Assembly (NCBI RefSeq): GCF_034343125.1
Contig: NZ_CP139957.1
Location: forward strand, 2,758,095 to 2,822,094
Origin: Caldicellulosiruptor danielii
Lineage (GTDB): Bacteria > Bacillota > Thermoanaerobacteria > Caldicellulosiruptorales > Caldicellulosiruptoraceae
Length of the DNA: 64,000 nucleotides
Direction: 5' to 3'
Shown here: positions 44,599 to 52,629 of the stretch, in pieces
How the letters are laid out: the number at the start of each line of letters is the position of its first letter
How positions within the stretch are numbered: the stretch's first letter is position 1
The notes under the pieces: model-generated
Database searches by the model: none
Told to the model about the DNA's origin: nothing
The model's input: the letters and a program-made list of their open reading frames with translations, nothing else
Position numbers and translations under genes: made by a program

Positions 44599-45573
44599 TT
44601 GGAGAGAATTAAACCTCCAAATGAGCATGATACAACTTTTAAACTACTGTTTGAACATCCAAAAGACATTCTTTTCCTTATAAAAGATGTCATTGGATAC
44701 AGCTGGGCAAATAACATTCAAGAAGACTCAATTGAGCTTGAGGATAAAGAAATGATAGATGAACACTTTAAAAAGAACATTGCAGATATTGTTGCTAAAG
44801 CAAAGTTAAAAGATAGGGAAGTTTACTTTTATATAATCATAGAAAATCAGTCAACAGTAGTAGAAGATATGCCAGAAAGGCTTTTACGATATATGATACT
44901 TTTGTGGGCAAAAAAGATTAGACAAGGCTGTACCAAGCTTCCTGCAATTGTTCCAATTGTGACCTACAATGGACTTAATAGAAAATGGAATATATCCCAG
45001 CAGATAATAGACGCATTTGATGTATTTAAAGATGACATATTTAGATATGCACTTGTTGATATTTCTAAAATCAATGCCAAAGAGCTTATTGAAAAAGAAA
45101 AAGATGTTTTAAGCCCAATTATATTTTATCTTGAACAGGTAAGAGATGATAGTTACGAACTAATGAAAAGGTTAGAAGAAATAACATCAACAACAGAAAA
45201 CCTAAGTAAAGTTAATCAAAAAAGATTCATTCTTTGGGCAAACAATGTAATTCGACCAAGATTACTTGAAGAACATAAGAAAAAATATGATGAATTTGTA
45301 GAAAAACTCGATAAGGGGGAAAGGAAAATGGGTGAATTTATATCTAATGTTGCTCGTCTTTTAGATGAAACTAACCAAAAACAATTTAATAAAGGAATTG
45401 AACTGGGAATTCAGCAGGGAATTCAGCAGGGAATCCAGCAGGGAAGACTGCAAGAGAGAATAGAGATAGTAAAAAAACTTATTTTTCGAGGATTTTCAGA
45501 CCAGCAAATATCAGAGCTTATTGAGATTGAGGTTGAAGAAGTAAAAAAAATTCGAGAAACTATGGTAAACTAA
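44599..45573 (+). CDS. Rpn-family recombination-promoting nuclease / putative transposase (copy 4)
   Basis: 324 residues from TTG 44599, with AGGAAG upstream. The first 110 residues are very close to copy 2 (TTFKLLFEHPKDILFLIKDV, YSWANNIQEDSIELED), and the nuclease residues Asp in NIADIVAKAKLKD and Glu-x-Gln in IIENQSTV are kept. The linker is of the copy 3 kind (IQQGIQQGIQQGRLQ), so this copy combines an N-terminus like copy 2 with a repeat linker like copy 3. It lies outside the CRISPR zone, beside parS, and may mark the mobility of the family. Confidence 0.85.
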   Translation: MERIKPPNEHDTTFKLLFEHPKDILFLIKDVIGYSWANNIQEDSIELEDKEMIDEHFKKNIADIVAKAKLKDREVYFYIIIENQSTVVEDMPERLLRYMILLWAKKIRQGCTKLPAIVPIVTYNGLNRKWNISQQIIDAFDVFKDDIFRYALVDISKINAKELIEKEKDVLSPIIFYLEQVRDDSYELMKRLEEITSTTENLSKVNQKRFILWANNVIRPRLLEEHKKKYDEFVEKLDKGERKMGEFISNVARLLDETNQKQFNKGIELGIQQGIQQGIQQGRLQERIEIVKKLIFRGFSDQQISELIEIEVEEVKKIRETMVN

Positions 45574-45612
45574 ATTTTTAAGCAATTAAAAAAATATTAA
45601 AAAAAATATTAA

Positions 45613-45660
45613 AAGTCACGGGCAAGGCATTTGATTGCTGCCTGTGGCTTTTTTTATTTT
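45613..45660 (+). terminator. Intrinsic terminator of Rpn copy 4
   Basis: AGTCACGGGCA pairs with TGCCTGTGGCT, followed by a T run. Confidence 0.75.
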
Positions 45661-45701
45661 TACTATGCATTCATCAAACCTTTCATGGACAATTCACATT
45701 T

Positions 45702-45784
45702 TTAACATATCTTTAACATTTACTTAACCCAATCTTTACCCAAAATAAACAAACATTTAACACAGATTTAAGAGAATTTAAACA
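45702..45784 (+). promoter_or_regulatory. PHO-box array (PhoP operator) of the phosphate genes
   Basis: Hexamers like TTAACA recur every 11 bp exactly: TTAACA 45702, TTAACA 45713, TTAACC 45724, TTTACC 45735, TAAACA 45746, TTAACA 45757, TTAAGA 45768, TAAACA 45779. PhoP of Firmicutes binds TTAACA-type hexamers in 11-bp steps on one face of the helix; four are usual and eight here is long. It ends some 54 bp before the first gene, so phosphate starvation should switch on both genes below. Confidence 0.8.
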
Positions 45785-45837
45785 TTGAAGGAGTATATTA
45801 TAAGCTGCAAAAACAATTTTAGGAGGGGCACAGAATC

Positions 45838-46980
45838 ATGAAAAAAGGATTTTTAAAAATGGTTATTTCAACAATAGTACTTGTTTGCTTTTTAATGGCT
45901 TTAAGTCTACAACCTTTTGTTTCTTACCCACAAAGTTTGACAGTAAAGTCAAAAAAGCTTCCAGCAATAATTTCTCAAAAACAGGCTGTAATTACATTCT
46001 CACAGGATATCTCAAAAGGTCCTAACTTTGACAAGATAACTCTTCTAAAGAACAAAAAATCAAAGGTCAAATTCTCAGCACAGGTTTCGAGCAACAAGCT
46101 TGTTATAACAATAAAAGAAAATCTTTCTCCAAAGGCTCAGTATCTTCTGACAATACCCAAAAATGCTATAAAGTCAGCAAAAGGAGAGTCAAATCCAGAG
46201 CTTAAGTACACATTTATTCCACAGGCATATTCAGCAAACCTGTCAGGGAGAATTATGATTGCTGGTTCAACATCTGTTCAGCCACTCGCTGATGAACTTG
46301 CAAAATATTTTATGCAGCAGTATCCAAAAGTATCCATAGAGGTTCAGGGTGGTGGCTCATCTGTTGGAATTAAGTCAGCTATCCAGGGAATTGTTGATAT
46401 TGGTACATCTTCAAGAGAGCTAACAAGTGATGAAGCAAAAAATCTTACTTCAAAAGGCTGGCATGAGATAAAGATTGCTGAAGACGGAATTGCAGTAATT
46501 GTCCACAAATCCAATCCAGTGTCAAACCTCACAATTGACCAGATAAGTGACATATTTTCTGGCAAGATTAAAAACTGGAAAGAGGTTGGTGGTAAAGACG
46601 CAAACATAGTTGTTGTCACAAGAGAAGAAGGGTCAGGTACAAGAGGAGCTTTTGAAGAGATAGTTATGGGCAAGGCAAAGATAACAGACTCAGCAATTGT
46701 CCAGCCATCAACAGGTGCTGTTAAAACAACAGTCTCTCAGGATGAAAATGCAATTGGTTATATTTCCTTAGGTGTTCTTGACAGTACTGTTAAAGGCGTG
46801 AAGGTTGAGGGAGTCGATCCAACAGAGAAAAATGTAAAGCTTGGTAAATACAAAATTAAAAGACCGTTCCTGTTCTTGGTTTCAAAAAATCCAAACAAAG
46901 TCACAAAAGCATTCGTAGATTTTGTTCTCTCTGATGAGGGCCAGGCAATAGTTGCTAAAAACTATATATCGGTAAAATAA
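45838..46980 (+). CDS. PstS-like phosphate-binding protein with N-terminal Ig-like domain
   Basis: A 380-residue exported protein. A signal segment (MVISTIVLVCFLMALSLQPF) lacks a lipobox cysteine, unlike typical Gram-positive PstS. Residues about 40-130 are an SbsA/Big-like beta domain (VITFSQDISKGPNF, LSPKAQYLLTIPKNAIKSAK). The phosphate-binding domain begins with IMIAGSTSVQPLADELA and has EVQGGGSSVGIKSAIQG, DIGTSSRELT, REEGSGTRGAFEEIVMG and NAIGYISLG. It lies first behind the PHO boxes. No pstCAB genes follow; the next gene is a phosphatase, so this may capture phosphate released at the wall. Confidence 0.88.
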   Translation: MKKGFLKMVISTIVLVCFLMALSLQPFVSYPQSLTVKSKKLPAIISQKQAVITFSQDISKGPNFDKITLLKNKKSKVKFSAQVSSNKLVITIKENLSPKAQYLLTIPKNAIKSAKGESNPELKYTFIPQAYSANLSGRIMIAGSTSVQPLADELAKYFMQQYPKVSIEVQGGGSSVGIKSAIQGIVDIGTSSRELTSDEAKNLTSKGWHEIKIAEDGIAVIVHKSNPVSNLTIDQISDIFSGKIKNWKEVGGKDANIVVVTREEGSGTRGAFEEIVMGKAKITDSAIVQPSTGAVKTTVSQDENAIGYISLGVLDSTVKGVKVEGVDPTEKNVKLGKYKIKRPFLFLVSKNPNKVTKAFVDFVLSDEGQAIVAKNYISVK

Positions 46981-47029
46981 GTCTTAAAGTAAAAACAATA
47001 TTGATATTGAGGAGGGTGTCTTATAAGAC

Positions 47030-48676
47030 ATGGAAAGATTTTTTATGCAAAGAAAAAACCTAATTGTTTCTGCCATTTTGATTCTTTGCGTGATTTTATC
47101 AACACTTGCATTTGCGCAGCAGAATAGCGATGAAAGTCATAAAAATGTCAAAAACGTCATTTTGATGATTCCTGACGGTATGACAACAGCACACACAACA
47201 CTTGCACGCTGGTACCAAGGTGGAGAACCATTGGCAATGGATGAGATTGCCTGCGGTCTTGTGAAAACATATTCAGCAAACAACCCAATAACAGACTCAG
47301 CGCCAGCTGCAACAGCATATGCAACAGGATATAAAACACAAAATAGATATCTTTCCATCTATCCTGAAATTGCTTCAATGCCAGGTGTTGGCCAGGTTGA
47401 AGAAAATGACTTCTACAAACCAATTGTCACAATATTAGAAGCAGCAAAAAAGGTTGGAAAGTCAACAGGCCTTGTTTTTACTTGTCAATTTCCCCATGCA
47501 ACACCTGCAGCGTTTGCAGCACACACAGATAATAGGAATGACTATGAAGGTATAGCTGAACAAATTGTTTACAATCAGGTTGATGTAGTACTTGGTGGTG
47601 GGTGGAAATACATCGACAAAAATCAAAGAAAAGACAAAGAAGACTTAGCTGGGTATCTTAAAAACAATGGATTTGTTGTAACAAGTAGCTGGAATGAACT
47701 CAAAAACCAATCGCCAAAAAAGGTCTGGGGACTTTTTGCCCAAGATTATATGCACTACGACTTTGACAGAAGTGGTACAGGTGAACCTTCCTTGGCTGAG
47801 ATGACACAAAAAGCTCTTCAGATTTTGTCAAAAAACAGAAACGGATTTTTCTTGATGGTTGAAGGAAGTCAGATAGACTGGGCATCACATGCAAACGACC
47901 CTGTTGGCGTTGTATCAGAGGTGCTGGCATTCGACAATGCTGTAAAAGTTGCACTGGATTTTGCAAAATCAAGGGATGACACAGCGGTAATAGTTGTTCC
48001 GGACCACAACAATGGTGGAATGACCTTGGGCAATTATTCTGCTTCAATAGACTCTGTGCTACTTAATGACTTTTTGAAACACATCAAAAAAGCAACAAAG
48101 ACAGGTGCAGGAGTTGAAGAAATTATTGGCAATAACAAAACAGATGAGAACATCAAAAAGGTTGTTTCAAAGTATTATGGCATTGATAATCTGACACAAG
48201 ATGAGATAAACGCAATCAAAAACGCATCTGCAGGAAAGCTCAACTATGTGTTAGGTCCAATTATAAGCAAGCGCTCATACATCGGCTGGACTACAAACGA
48301 TCACACAGGTGAAGAAGTTGTACTATATGCATATCATCCAAACGGATACGTTCCTCATGGTGTTATAGACAACACAGAAGTCTGTGACTATATGGCTGAG
48401 ATTTTGGGCATAGATCTTGGTAGCTTTAATGAAAATGCATATATATCAGATGCAGACATTCAAGACAAGGGGTATGATGTAACAATTAACAAGGATAATC
48501 CAAATAATATCCAATTGGAAATAATACACAATGGCAAAAAATATGTAATACCACAAAATAAAAACATTGTTATACAAGGTCAAAATCAATTTAATACAAA
48601 ATATGTGAACGTATATATTTCAAGTGTAAAAAGGTTCTTTGTATCATCAGATATTGTTGATCTCATCAAAAAATAA
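47030..48676 (+). CDS. Secreted alkaline phosphatase
   Basis: 548 residues with a signal peptide (LIVSAILILCVILSTLAFAQ). PhoA-family motifs: metal-binding VILMIPDGM, phosphorylated Ser in ITDSAPAATAYATGYK, EGSQIDWASHANDP, VIVVPDHNNGGM and TNDHTGEEV. About 80 C-terminal residues beyond the catalytic core (YDVTINKDNPNNIQLEIIHN) look like a small beta domain. It frees phosphate from organic esters outside the cell and shares the PHO-controlled transcript with the PstS-like gene. Confidence 0.92.
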   Translation: MERFFMQRKNLIVSAILILCVILSTLAFAQQNSDESHKNVKNVILMIPDGMTTAHTTLARWYQGGEPLAMDEIACGLVKTYSANNPITDSAPAATAYATGYKTQNRYLSIYPEIASMPGVGQVEENDFYKPIVTILEAAKKVGKSTGLVFTCQFPHATPAAFAAHTDNRNDYEGIAEQIVYNQVDVVLGGGWKYIDKNQRKDKEDLAGYLKNNGFVVTSSWNELKNQSPKKVWGLFAQDYMHYDFDRSGTGEPSLAEMTQKALQILSKNRNGFFLMVEGSQIDWASHANDPVGVVSEVLAFDNAVKVALDFAKSRDDTAVIVVPDHNNGGMTLGNYSASIDSVLLNDFLKHIKKATKTGAGVEEIIGNNKTDENIKKVVSKYYGIDNLTQDEINAIKNASAGKLNYVLGPIISKRSYIGWTTNDHTGEEVVLYAYHPNGYVPHGVIDNTEVCDYMAEILGIDLGSFNENAYISDADIQDKGYDVTINKDNPNNIQLEIIHNGKKYVIPQNKNIVIQGQNQFNTKYVNVYISSVKRFFVSSDIVDLIKK

Positions 48677-48700
48677 AAACCCACTTTCAGCTTCAATAAA

Positions 48701-48750
48701 AGAGCAGTGCAAAAAGTGCTCCTTTCATGCCTTTTTGCACTGCCTTTATA
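48701..48750 (+). terminator. Intrinsic terminator of the phosphate operon
   Basis: AGCAGTGCAAAAAG pairs with CTTTTTGCACTGCC, followed by TTTATAT. Confidence 0.8.
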
Positions 48751-48787
48751 TAGATTTAATACTTTTTGTTTAAGTTAACAAAGTTTC

Positions 48788-49039
48788 AAGGATAATAAGA
48801 AACAATTTAAATCATTATTACCATTAGCTTTTCTCCGCATTTGCATTGTATTAATTATAAATAACTCTGTATTATATGCTGATACTCAAATTCAGCAAAA
48901 TCAAATAGGAGCATCAACTAAACCACATCATATAACACTAACATTTACACATAATCCAAAAACAACGCAAACTATATCGTGGAGATCAGATATATCTGTA
49001 AAAAGTGGGTTTGTACAATACGCAAAAGCAGAAAATTGA
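48788..49039 (+). pseudogene. N-terminal remnant of a purple-acid-phosphatase-like protein
   Basis: An open frame without a start codon reads LLPLAFLRICIVLIINNSVL (a signal segment), then PHHITLTFTHNPKTTQTISW and SGFVQYAKAEN, ending at TGA 49037-49039. The second part matches the N-terminal fibronectin-like domain of purple acid phosphatases. The whole metal-binding phosphatase domain is missing, and a terminator follows 5 bp later. Its place after the alkaline phosphatase suggests a lost third member of the phosphate-scavenging set. Confidence 0.6.
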
Positions 49040-49044
49040 AATAT

Positions 49045-49108
49045 ATGGGAGGAAACCAAAGTCTTAGAATCTTCAGATTTTTTGAATGGTTCCTCCCATT
49101 TATTTCTT
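49045..49108 (+). terminator. Intrinsic terminator
   Basis: ATGGGAGGAAACCA pairs with TGGTTCCTCCCAT, followed by TTATTTCTTT. The region 49109-49358 behind it has no gene; it holds an inverted motif GTTAACAAAAGTTAAC near 49222. Confidence 0.75.
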
Positions 49109-49358
49109 TGCCAATATGAGGTCCGAAGAAATTTCATATATCTTGCCATCCCTGAGACATCAATACAAATTCTTTAATCCTTCCAAGCAGGAGTTGAAAG
49201 AAAAGATAGAAAGATTATGAGGTTAACAAAAGTTAACTTTCTGACATATATCTCTCTCGAAAATTTTCTCTTTCTTCTCCCTCAGTAGTTTATGTCTACT
49301 TGAATCCTTCCGGTATTTTGTAGGCTTCTCCTAATATTCTGACTTTGTAAAAAAATTT

Positions 49359-49387
49359 TTTACATAAGAATTGTTTTAGGGTATAAT
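49359..49387 (+). promoter_or_regulatory. Promoter of the XRE-ImmA-PIN cassette
   Basis: TTTACA (49359-49364), a 17-bp spacer, TATAAT (49382-49387), 25 bp before the first ATG, with GGGAGGTGAG as ribosome site. Confidence 0.8.
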
Positions 49388-49411
49388 ATAGGTATAGGGA
49401 GGTGAGAGGGA

Positions 49412-49807
49412 ATGAAGATAGGCATAGAGAAATTGTTTTATAACAAAAAGAAAGTTGGGGAAAATATCTTATGGTTCATTAAGGACAATGGATACACAAA
49501 ATATTCATTTGCAAAGATGGTTAATATTTCAAGACCCACTTTAGATAAGTTAATCAGTGGTAATATAAATAGTCTAACCACATTCAAGACTCACATACAG
49601 AAAATTCTGAGCACTTTTAATCTAACAGAGGATCAACTTCTCAATTATATTCCAAAACGTGTTGATAATAAGGGAATTACCTTTGCCTTTTCCAATAATT
49701 CTCCTGAAGGACATACCTTTAATTCGCGTGCTCAAAAAATGTTTGAAATTCTGGAGGACATAATTCATTTGTGTGAAATTTATTATAACAACGAAGTAGG
49801 TGCATAA
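49412..49807 (+). CDS. XRE-family transcriptional regulator of a three-gene cassette
   Basis: A 131-residue protein. Residues about 15-65 are an XRE helix-turn-helix: NILWFIKDNGYTKYSFAKMV, then NISRPTLDKLISGNI. The C-terminal half is helical (FNSRAQKMFEILEDIIHLCE) and probably mediates dimerisation or contact with the next protein. It lies 2 bp before the metallopeptidase gene. By analogy with XRE-ImmA pairs, it should repress its own operon until cleaved. Confidence 0.88.
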   Translation: MKIGIEKLFYNKKKVGENILWFIKDNGYTKYSFAKMVNISRPTLDKLISGNINSLTTFKTHIQKILSTFNLTEDQLLNYIPKRVDNKGITFAFSNNSPEGHTFNSRAQKMFEILEDIIHLCEIYYNNEVGA

Positions 49808-49809
49808 AA

Positions 49810-50604
49810 ATGAGTGAGTTAATAACCTTAGATAACCTTCATCAAGTTATTGAAACCAATAAACTTATCAAAGAAGAAATTACTCAAATTGTACATGATT
49901 TTAATAAGAAATATGAAAAGTTTAAAAAATTTAGTCATGAAAAAATTTCTTTTTCAATACTCAGAGAGAATCATTTAATTCAAATACCGATTGATGATAA
50001 ATACTGGGGTGGGGCCATTATAAAAAAAGATAAATTGAAGATACCTGTAATTAATACTGCCCAACCCCGTGTTTATCAATATTTCGTAGCATGGCACGAA
50101 ATTTATCATCTGTTGTATGATCTAAATTTAAATGAAGGTACTCATAATATTACAATTGATATGGAATTAAATGAAAGAAAAGCAGACTACTTTGCCGCGA
50201 AAATGATTTTCAACAATAATTTATACGAATATTACTACTCAATAGAAGATGATTATTTCCTCAATAAAATCATAAAATGCATGGATGTATTCAAAGCACC
50301 TTATAAAGCAGTTTTAGTAGAATTATTCGAAAAGGCAGCTTTAGAGTACAATGACCTCAAATTACAGCAAGACATAGTTTCTCATTTTGATAATAAACCT
50401 AACTTGATTGAAAAGTTCAAAGAATTAGAATTAGATTTGGAGTTAATACAGCCTTCCTATGTAATAAGTTTTGGTGGTTTAGAAAAAACAATTGAAGAAC
50501 AAATACGTTGTTGCCCTGATGAAACATTTCATTTAGATAATTATGAATTTTTGTCTCGTCTAAAAAACAAAATAGAAGAAATCTTAGGAGAATATGTTCC
50601 ATGA
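49810..50604 (+). CDS. ImmA/IrrE-family zinc metallopeptidase
   Basis: A 264-residue protein. The zinc motif HEIYH lies at residues 96-100 (FVAWHEIYHLLYD) and the third ligand region is MELNERKADYFAAKMI (about 118-133), as in the ImmA/IrrE (COG2856) family. The tail of about 100 residues is specific. These peptidases cut the partner XRE repressor after a stress or invasion signal. Start and stop overlap its neighbours closely (2-bp gap before, 4-bp overlap after). Confidence 0.92.
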   Translation: MSELITLDNLHQVIETNKLIKEEITQIVHDFNKKYEKFKKFSHEKISFSILRENHLIQIPIDDKYWGGAIIKKDKLKIPVINTAQPRVYQYFVAWHEIYHLLYDLNLNEGTHNITIDMELNERKADYFAAKMIFNNNLYEYYYSIEDDYFLNKIIKCMDVFKAPYKAVLVELFEKAALEYNDLKLQQDIVSHFDNKPNLIEKFKELELDLELIQPSYVISFGGLEKTIEEQIRCCPDETFHLDNYEFLSRLKNKIEEILGEYVP

Positions 50605-51473
50605 TAAAGAAAAGAGTTGATATATTAGAAAACTTTCTTTTATCGCTCTATAATGCCAACATATGTTTGATAGATAATAATTCTATTGAGTTTTTAACTT
50701 ATGTTATAGACAAAATTCCACCAAAAAAGATTTTTACCCCCTATGATGTAGTTCTTATTCCAACATGGGTGTGGGAAGAGATTTGTGATAGTCCACACAG
50801 AAAAAACTATGCATATAAAATAGGAAATTCTTCTAAGTACCTTCATATAATTAACGAATATGATTATGTATACTTAGTAGACCACAAAGAAGCAGAATTG
50901 TTTCGGTTATTTACTCATGCTTGTTATGTTCATAGTATTCTGTACGGTTTTTTAAAAAAAGATATTCAGTGTGGCAAACCACTCGAAGAACTGCCACCTT
51001 ATAAACAATGGTTAAAACTATTTGATAATCAAGCCTTAAAAGGTTCTGAGTTATCAACTGGGCGAAAACAACGAAAAAATGGAGGAGAGATATTTATCAC
51101 AGTTTTAACTTACATACTTGCTTGTTACTATTCTTCACACATTGCTAATATAACTATCATAAGCCATGATAGAGATACATACAGATATGTTAAGACAGCA
51201 GCAGAAAAAATTGAGAAAGATGAGATATTCAAAAATAAGAAGCATTGCTCTATTACTTCTAAATCAAATGATTGTTTGTTATATGAATGGAAGAAACTTG
51301 GATATATGAGTTCAGAAGAAATAGAGGTTTTAGTACACAAACACAGACAAGCACGCAGGGTAAAGTTTACAAGAAGAAAAGAAGATAACTCTATTGAAGA
51401 AAAAGAAATAATACTGGATAATATACAATTTTTGGTATTAATAAAAGATAACGATGTTCATATAATTTTTTAA
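50601..51473 (+). CDS. Putative PIN-like-fold nuclease/toxin of the cassette
   Basis: A 290-residue protein starting within the stop of the peptidase gene (ATGA). Acidic residues fall in the order and setting of a PIN-like nuclease: Asp25 in NICLIDNNSIEF, Glu59/Glu60 in IPTWVWEEICDS, Glu163 in NGGEIFITVLTYI, and Asp190/Asp192 in NITIISHDRDTYRYV. A basic stretch (RQARRVKFTRRKEDN) lies near the C-terminus. The assignment is by reading motifs, not by alignment. Tight coupling to an XRE-ImmA pair makes a toxin or defence effector role likely. Confidence 0.6.
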   Translation: MIKKRVDILENFLLSLYNANICLIDNNSIEFLTYVIDKIPPKKIFTPYDVVLIPTWVWEEICDSPHRKNYAYKIGNSSKYLHIINEYDYVYLVDHKEAELFRLFTHACYVHSILYGFLKKDIQCGKPLEELPPYKQWLKLFDNQALKGSELSTGRKQRKNGGEIFITVLTYILACYYSSHIANITIISHDRDTYRYVKTAAEKIEKDEIFKNKKHCSITSKSNDCLLYEWKKLGYMSSEEIEVLVHKHRQARRVKFTRRKEDNSIEEKEIILDNIQFLVLIKDNDVHIIF

Positions 51474-51528
51474 AAACGCTTTTATCAAAAATCAAGCAAG
51501 AAAACTTCATCTTCTATAAAGGGAGAGA

Positions 51529-51660
51529 ATCTACGAAAAGACGAAAAATATTACGCGACAGGAGTTTATCGAATATATACGCAAAAAAGCTGAAAAAGCC
51601 GAAGAAGAGATGAGGCAGAAGGCTATTTTGCAAAAAAAAGAACCTCCTCAGGTTTTATGA
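51529..51660 (+). pseudogene. Short charged coding remnant
   Basis: An open frame without a proper start codon reads NITRQEFIEYIRKKAEKAEE, then EMRQKAILQKKEPPQVL, to TGA 51658-51660. It has the composition of a helical C-terminus; the family is unknown. It runs into the hairpin that terminates noc from the other strand. Confidence 0.35.
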
Positions 51661-51666
51661 GGAGGT
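51631..51666 (-). terminator. Terminator of noc overlapping its stop codon
   Basis: On the minus strand ACCTCCTCA and TGAGGAGGT form a 9-bp stem whose left arm contains the last codons of noc, with TAA in the loop side, followed by TCTTTTTTTT. Confidence 0.8.
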
Positions 51667-52497
51667 CTGCGGGGATTTTTTATTTATTCTAACGATTATT
51701 TCGTAGTATGCGTCGGTTTTATATTCCTTTATATCATAATTTATATCAGTTTTTTGGAATATTTTCAAGGCCTTTTTTATGGTATTATATACCACCCTGC
51801 AATCATTCATGGAAACTTTTATTACTCTTGAGGTTTTTGCACTCTTTTTGCCGCTCTGAAAATCTATTATAAGCCTTTCTGTTTGTGAGACGGTAAGCCC
51901 GCCCTCAACTACCCTTGATAGTATATACTTCATATCCTCTTGCGATTCAAGTTTTAATAGCGCGCGTGCATGACGTTCCGAAAGACCATGTTCGCGAATC
52001 ATCCATCTTATTTCGGCTGGCAGCTGTAAAAGTCTAATTTTATTTGCAATTGCAGACTGAGTTTTCCCCACCCTTTTTGCAATCTCAACTTGAGTTAACC
52101 CAAACTCATCAGCAAGCTGTTTATACCCTTGAGCTTCTTCAAAAAAATCAAGGTCCTGACGCTGAATATTTTCAATTAAAGCCAGGATTGCTGTTTCTAA
52201 ATCTGTAACGTTTATGACAATTGCTTTTATTTTGTCATACCCCAGATGCTTACAGGCTCTAAGTCTTCTCTCTCCTGCAATGAGGTAGTAAAACTCTCCT
52301 TTTTTCCTCACAATAATTGGCTGCAAAAGCCCATAATTCTTTATAGATTCAGCAAGCTCTTCAATTAGCCTTTCGTCAAAATTGCTCCTTGGTTGATATG
52401 GATTTGGCAAAACCTTTTCAACCGGTATATCTTCAATAAAATATAGTTCCTTTACAATATCAACCTTGCTAGTTTTCTGTATCAATAGCGAAAACAA
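51655..52497 (-). CDS. noc: Nucleoid occlusion protein Noc (ParB family)
   Basis: A 280-residue protein, apparently from TTG 52497 behind GAGGAAGGGG. ParB-type N-terminal domain with YLIAGERRLRACKHLGY, then LALIENIQRQDLDFFEEAQG and a helix-turn-helix (LTQVEIAKRVGKTQSAIANK). Noc binds dispersed sites and stops the division septum forming over DNA. Its place beside rsmG, distinct from the parAB locus 9 kb away, supports Noc rather than ParB. Confidence 0.88.
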   Translation of the reverse strand: MFSLLIQKTSKVDIVKELYFIEDIPVEKVLPNPYQPRSNFDERLIEELAESIKNYGLLQPIIVRKKGEFYYLIAGERRLRACKHLGYDKIKAIVINVTDLETAILALIENIQRQDLDFFEEAQGYKQLADEFGLTQVEIAKRVGKTQSAIANKIRLLQLPAEIRWMIREHGLSERHARALLKLESQEDMKYILSRVVEGGLTVSQTERLIIDFQSGKKSAKTSRVIKVSMNDCRVVYNTIKKALKIFQKTDINYDIKEYKTDAYYEIIVRINKKSPQTSS

Positions 52498-52629
52498 TTT
52501 GTTTTCCCCTTCCTCAAGTTCTTCTTTGGTAATCTATTTATTATATTCTTTCCTCCTTCAAAAACTCCTTCTTTTTATTTCAAGATTTTTCAGACATTTT
52601 CAAACAGAATATAACAAAATTCTATTTGA

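Noticed and set aside
49222..49237. GTTAACAAAAGTTAAC as an operator for the XRE cassette
   Set aside because: It is about 120 bp upstream of the -35, and such AT-rich palindromes are common; no second copy near the promoter was found.
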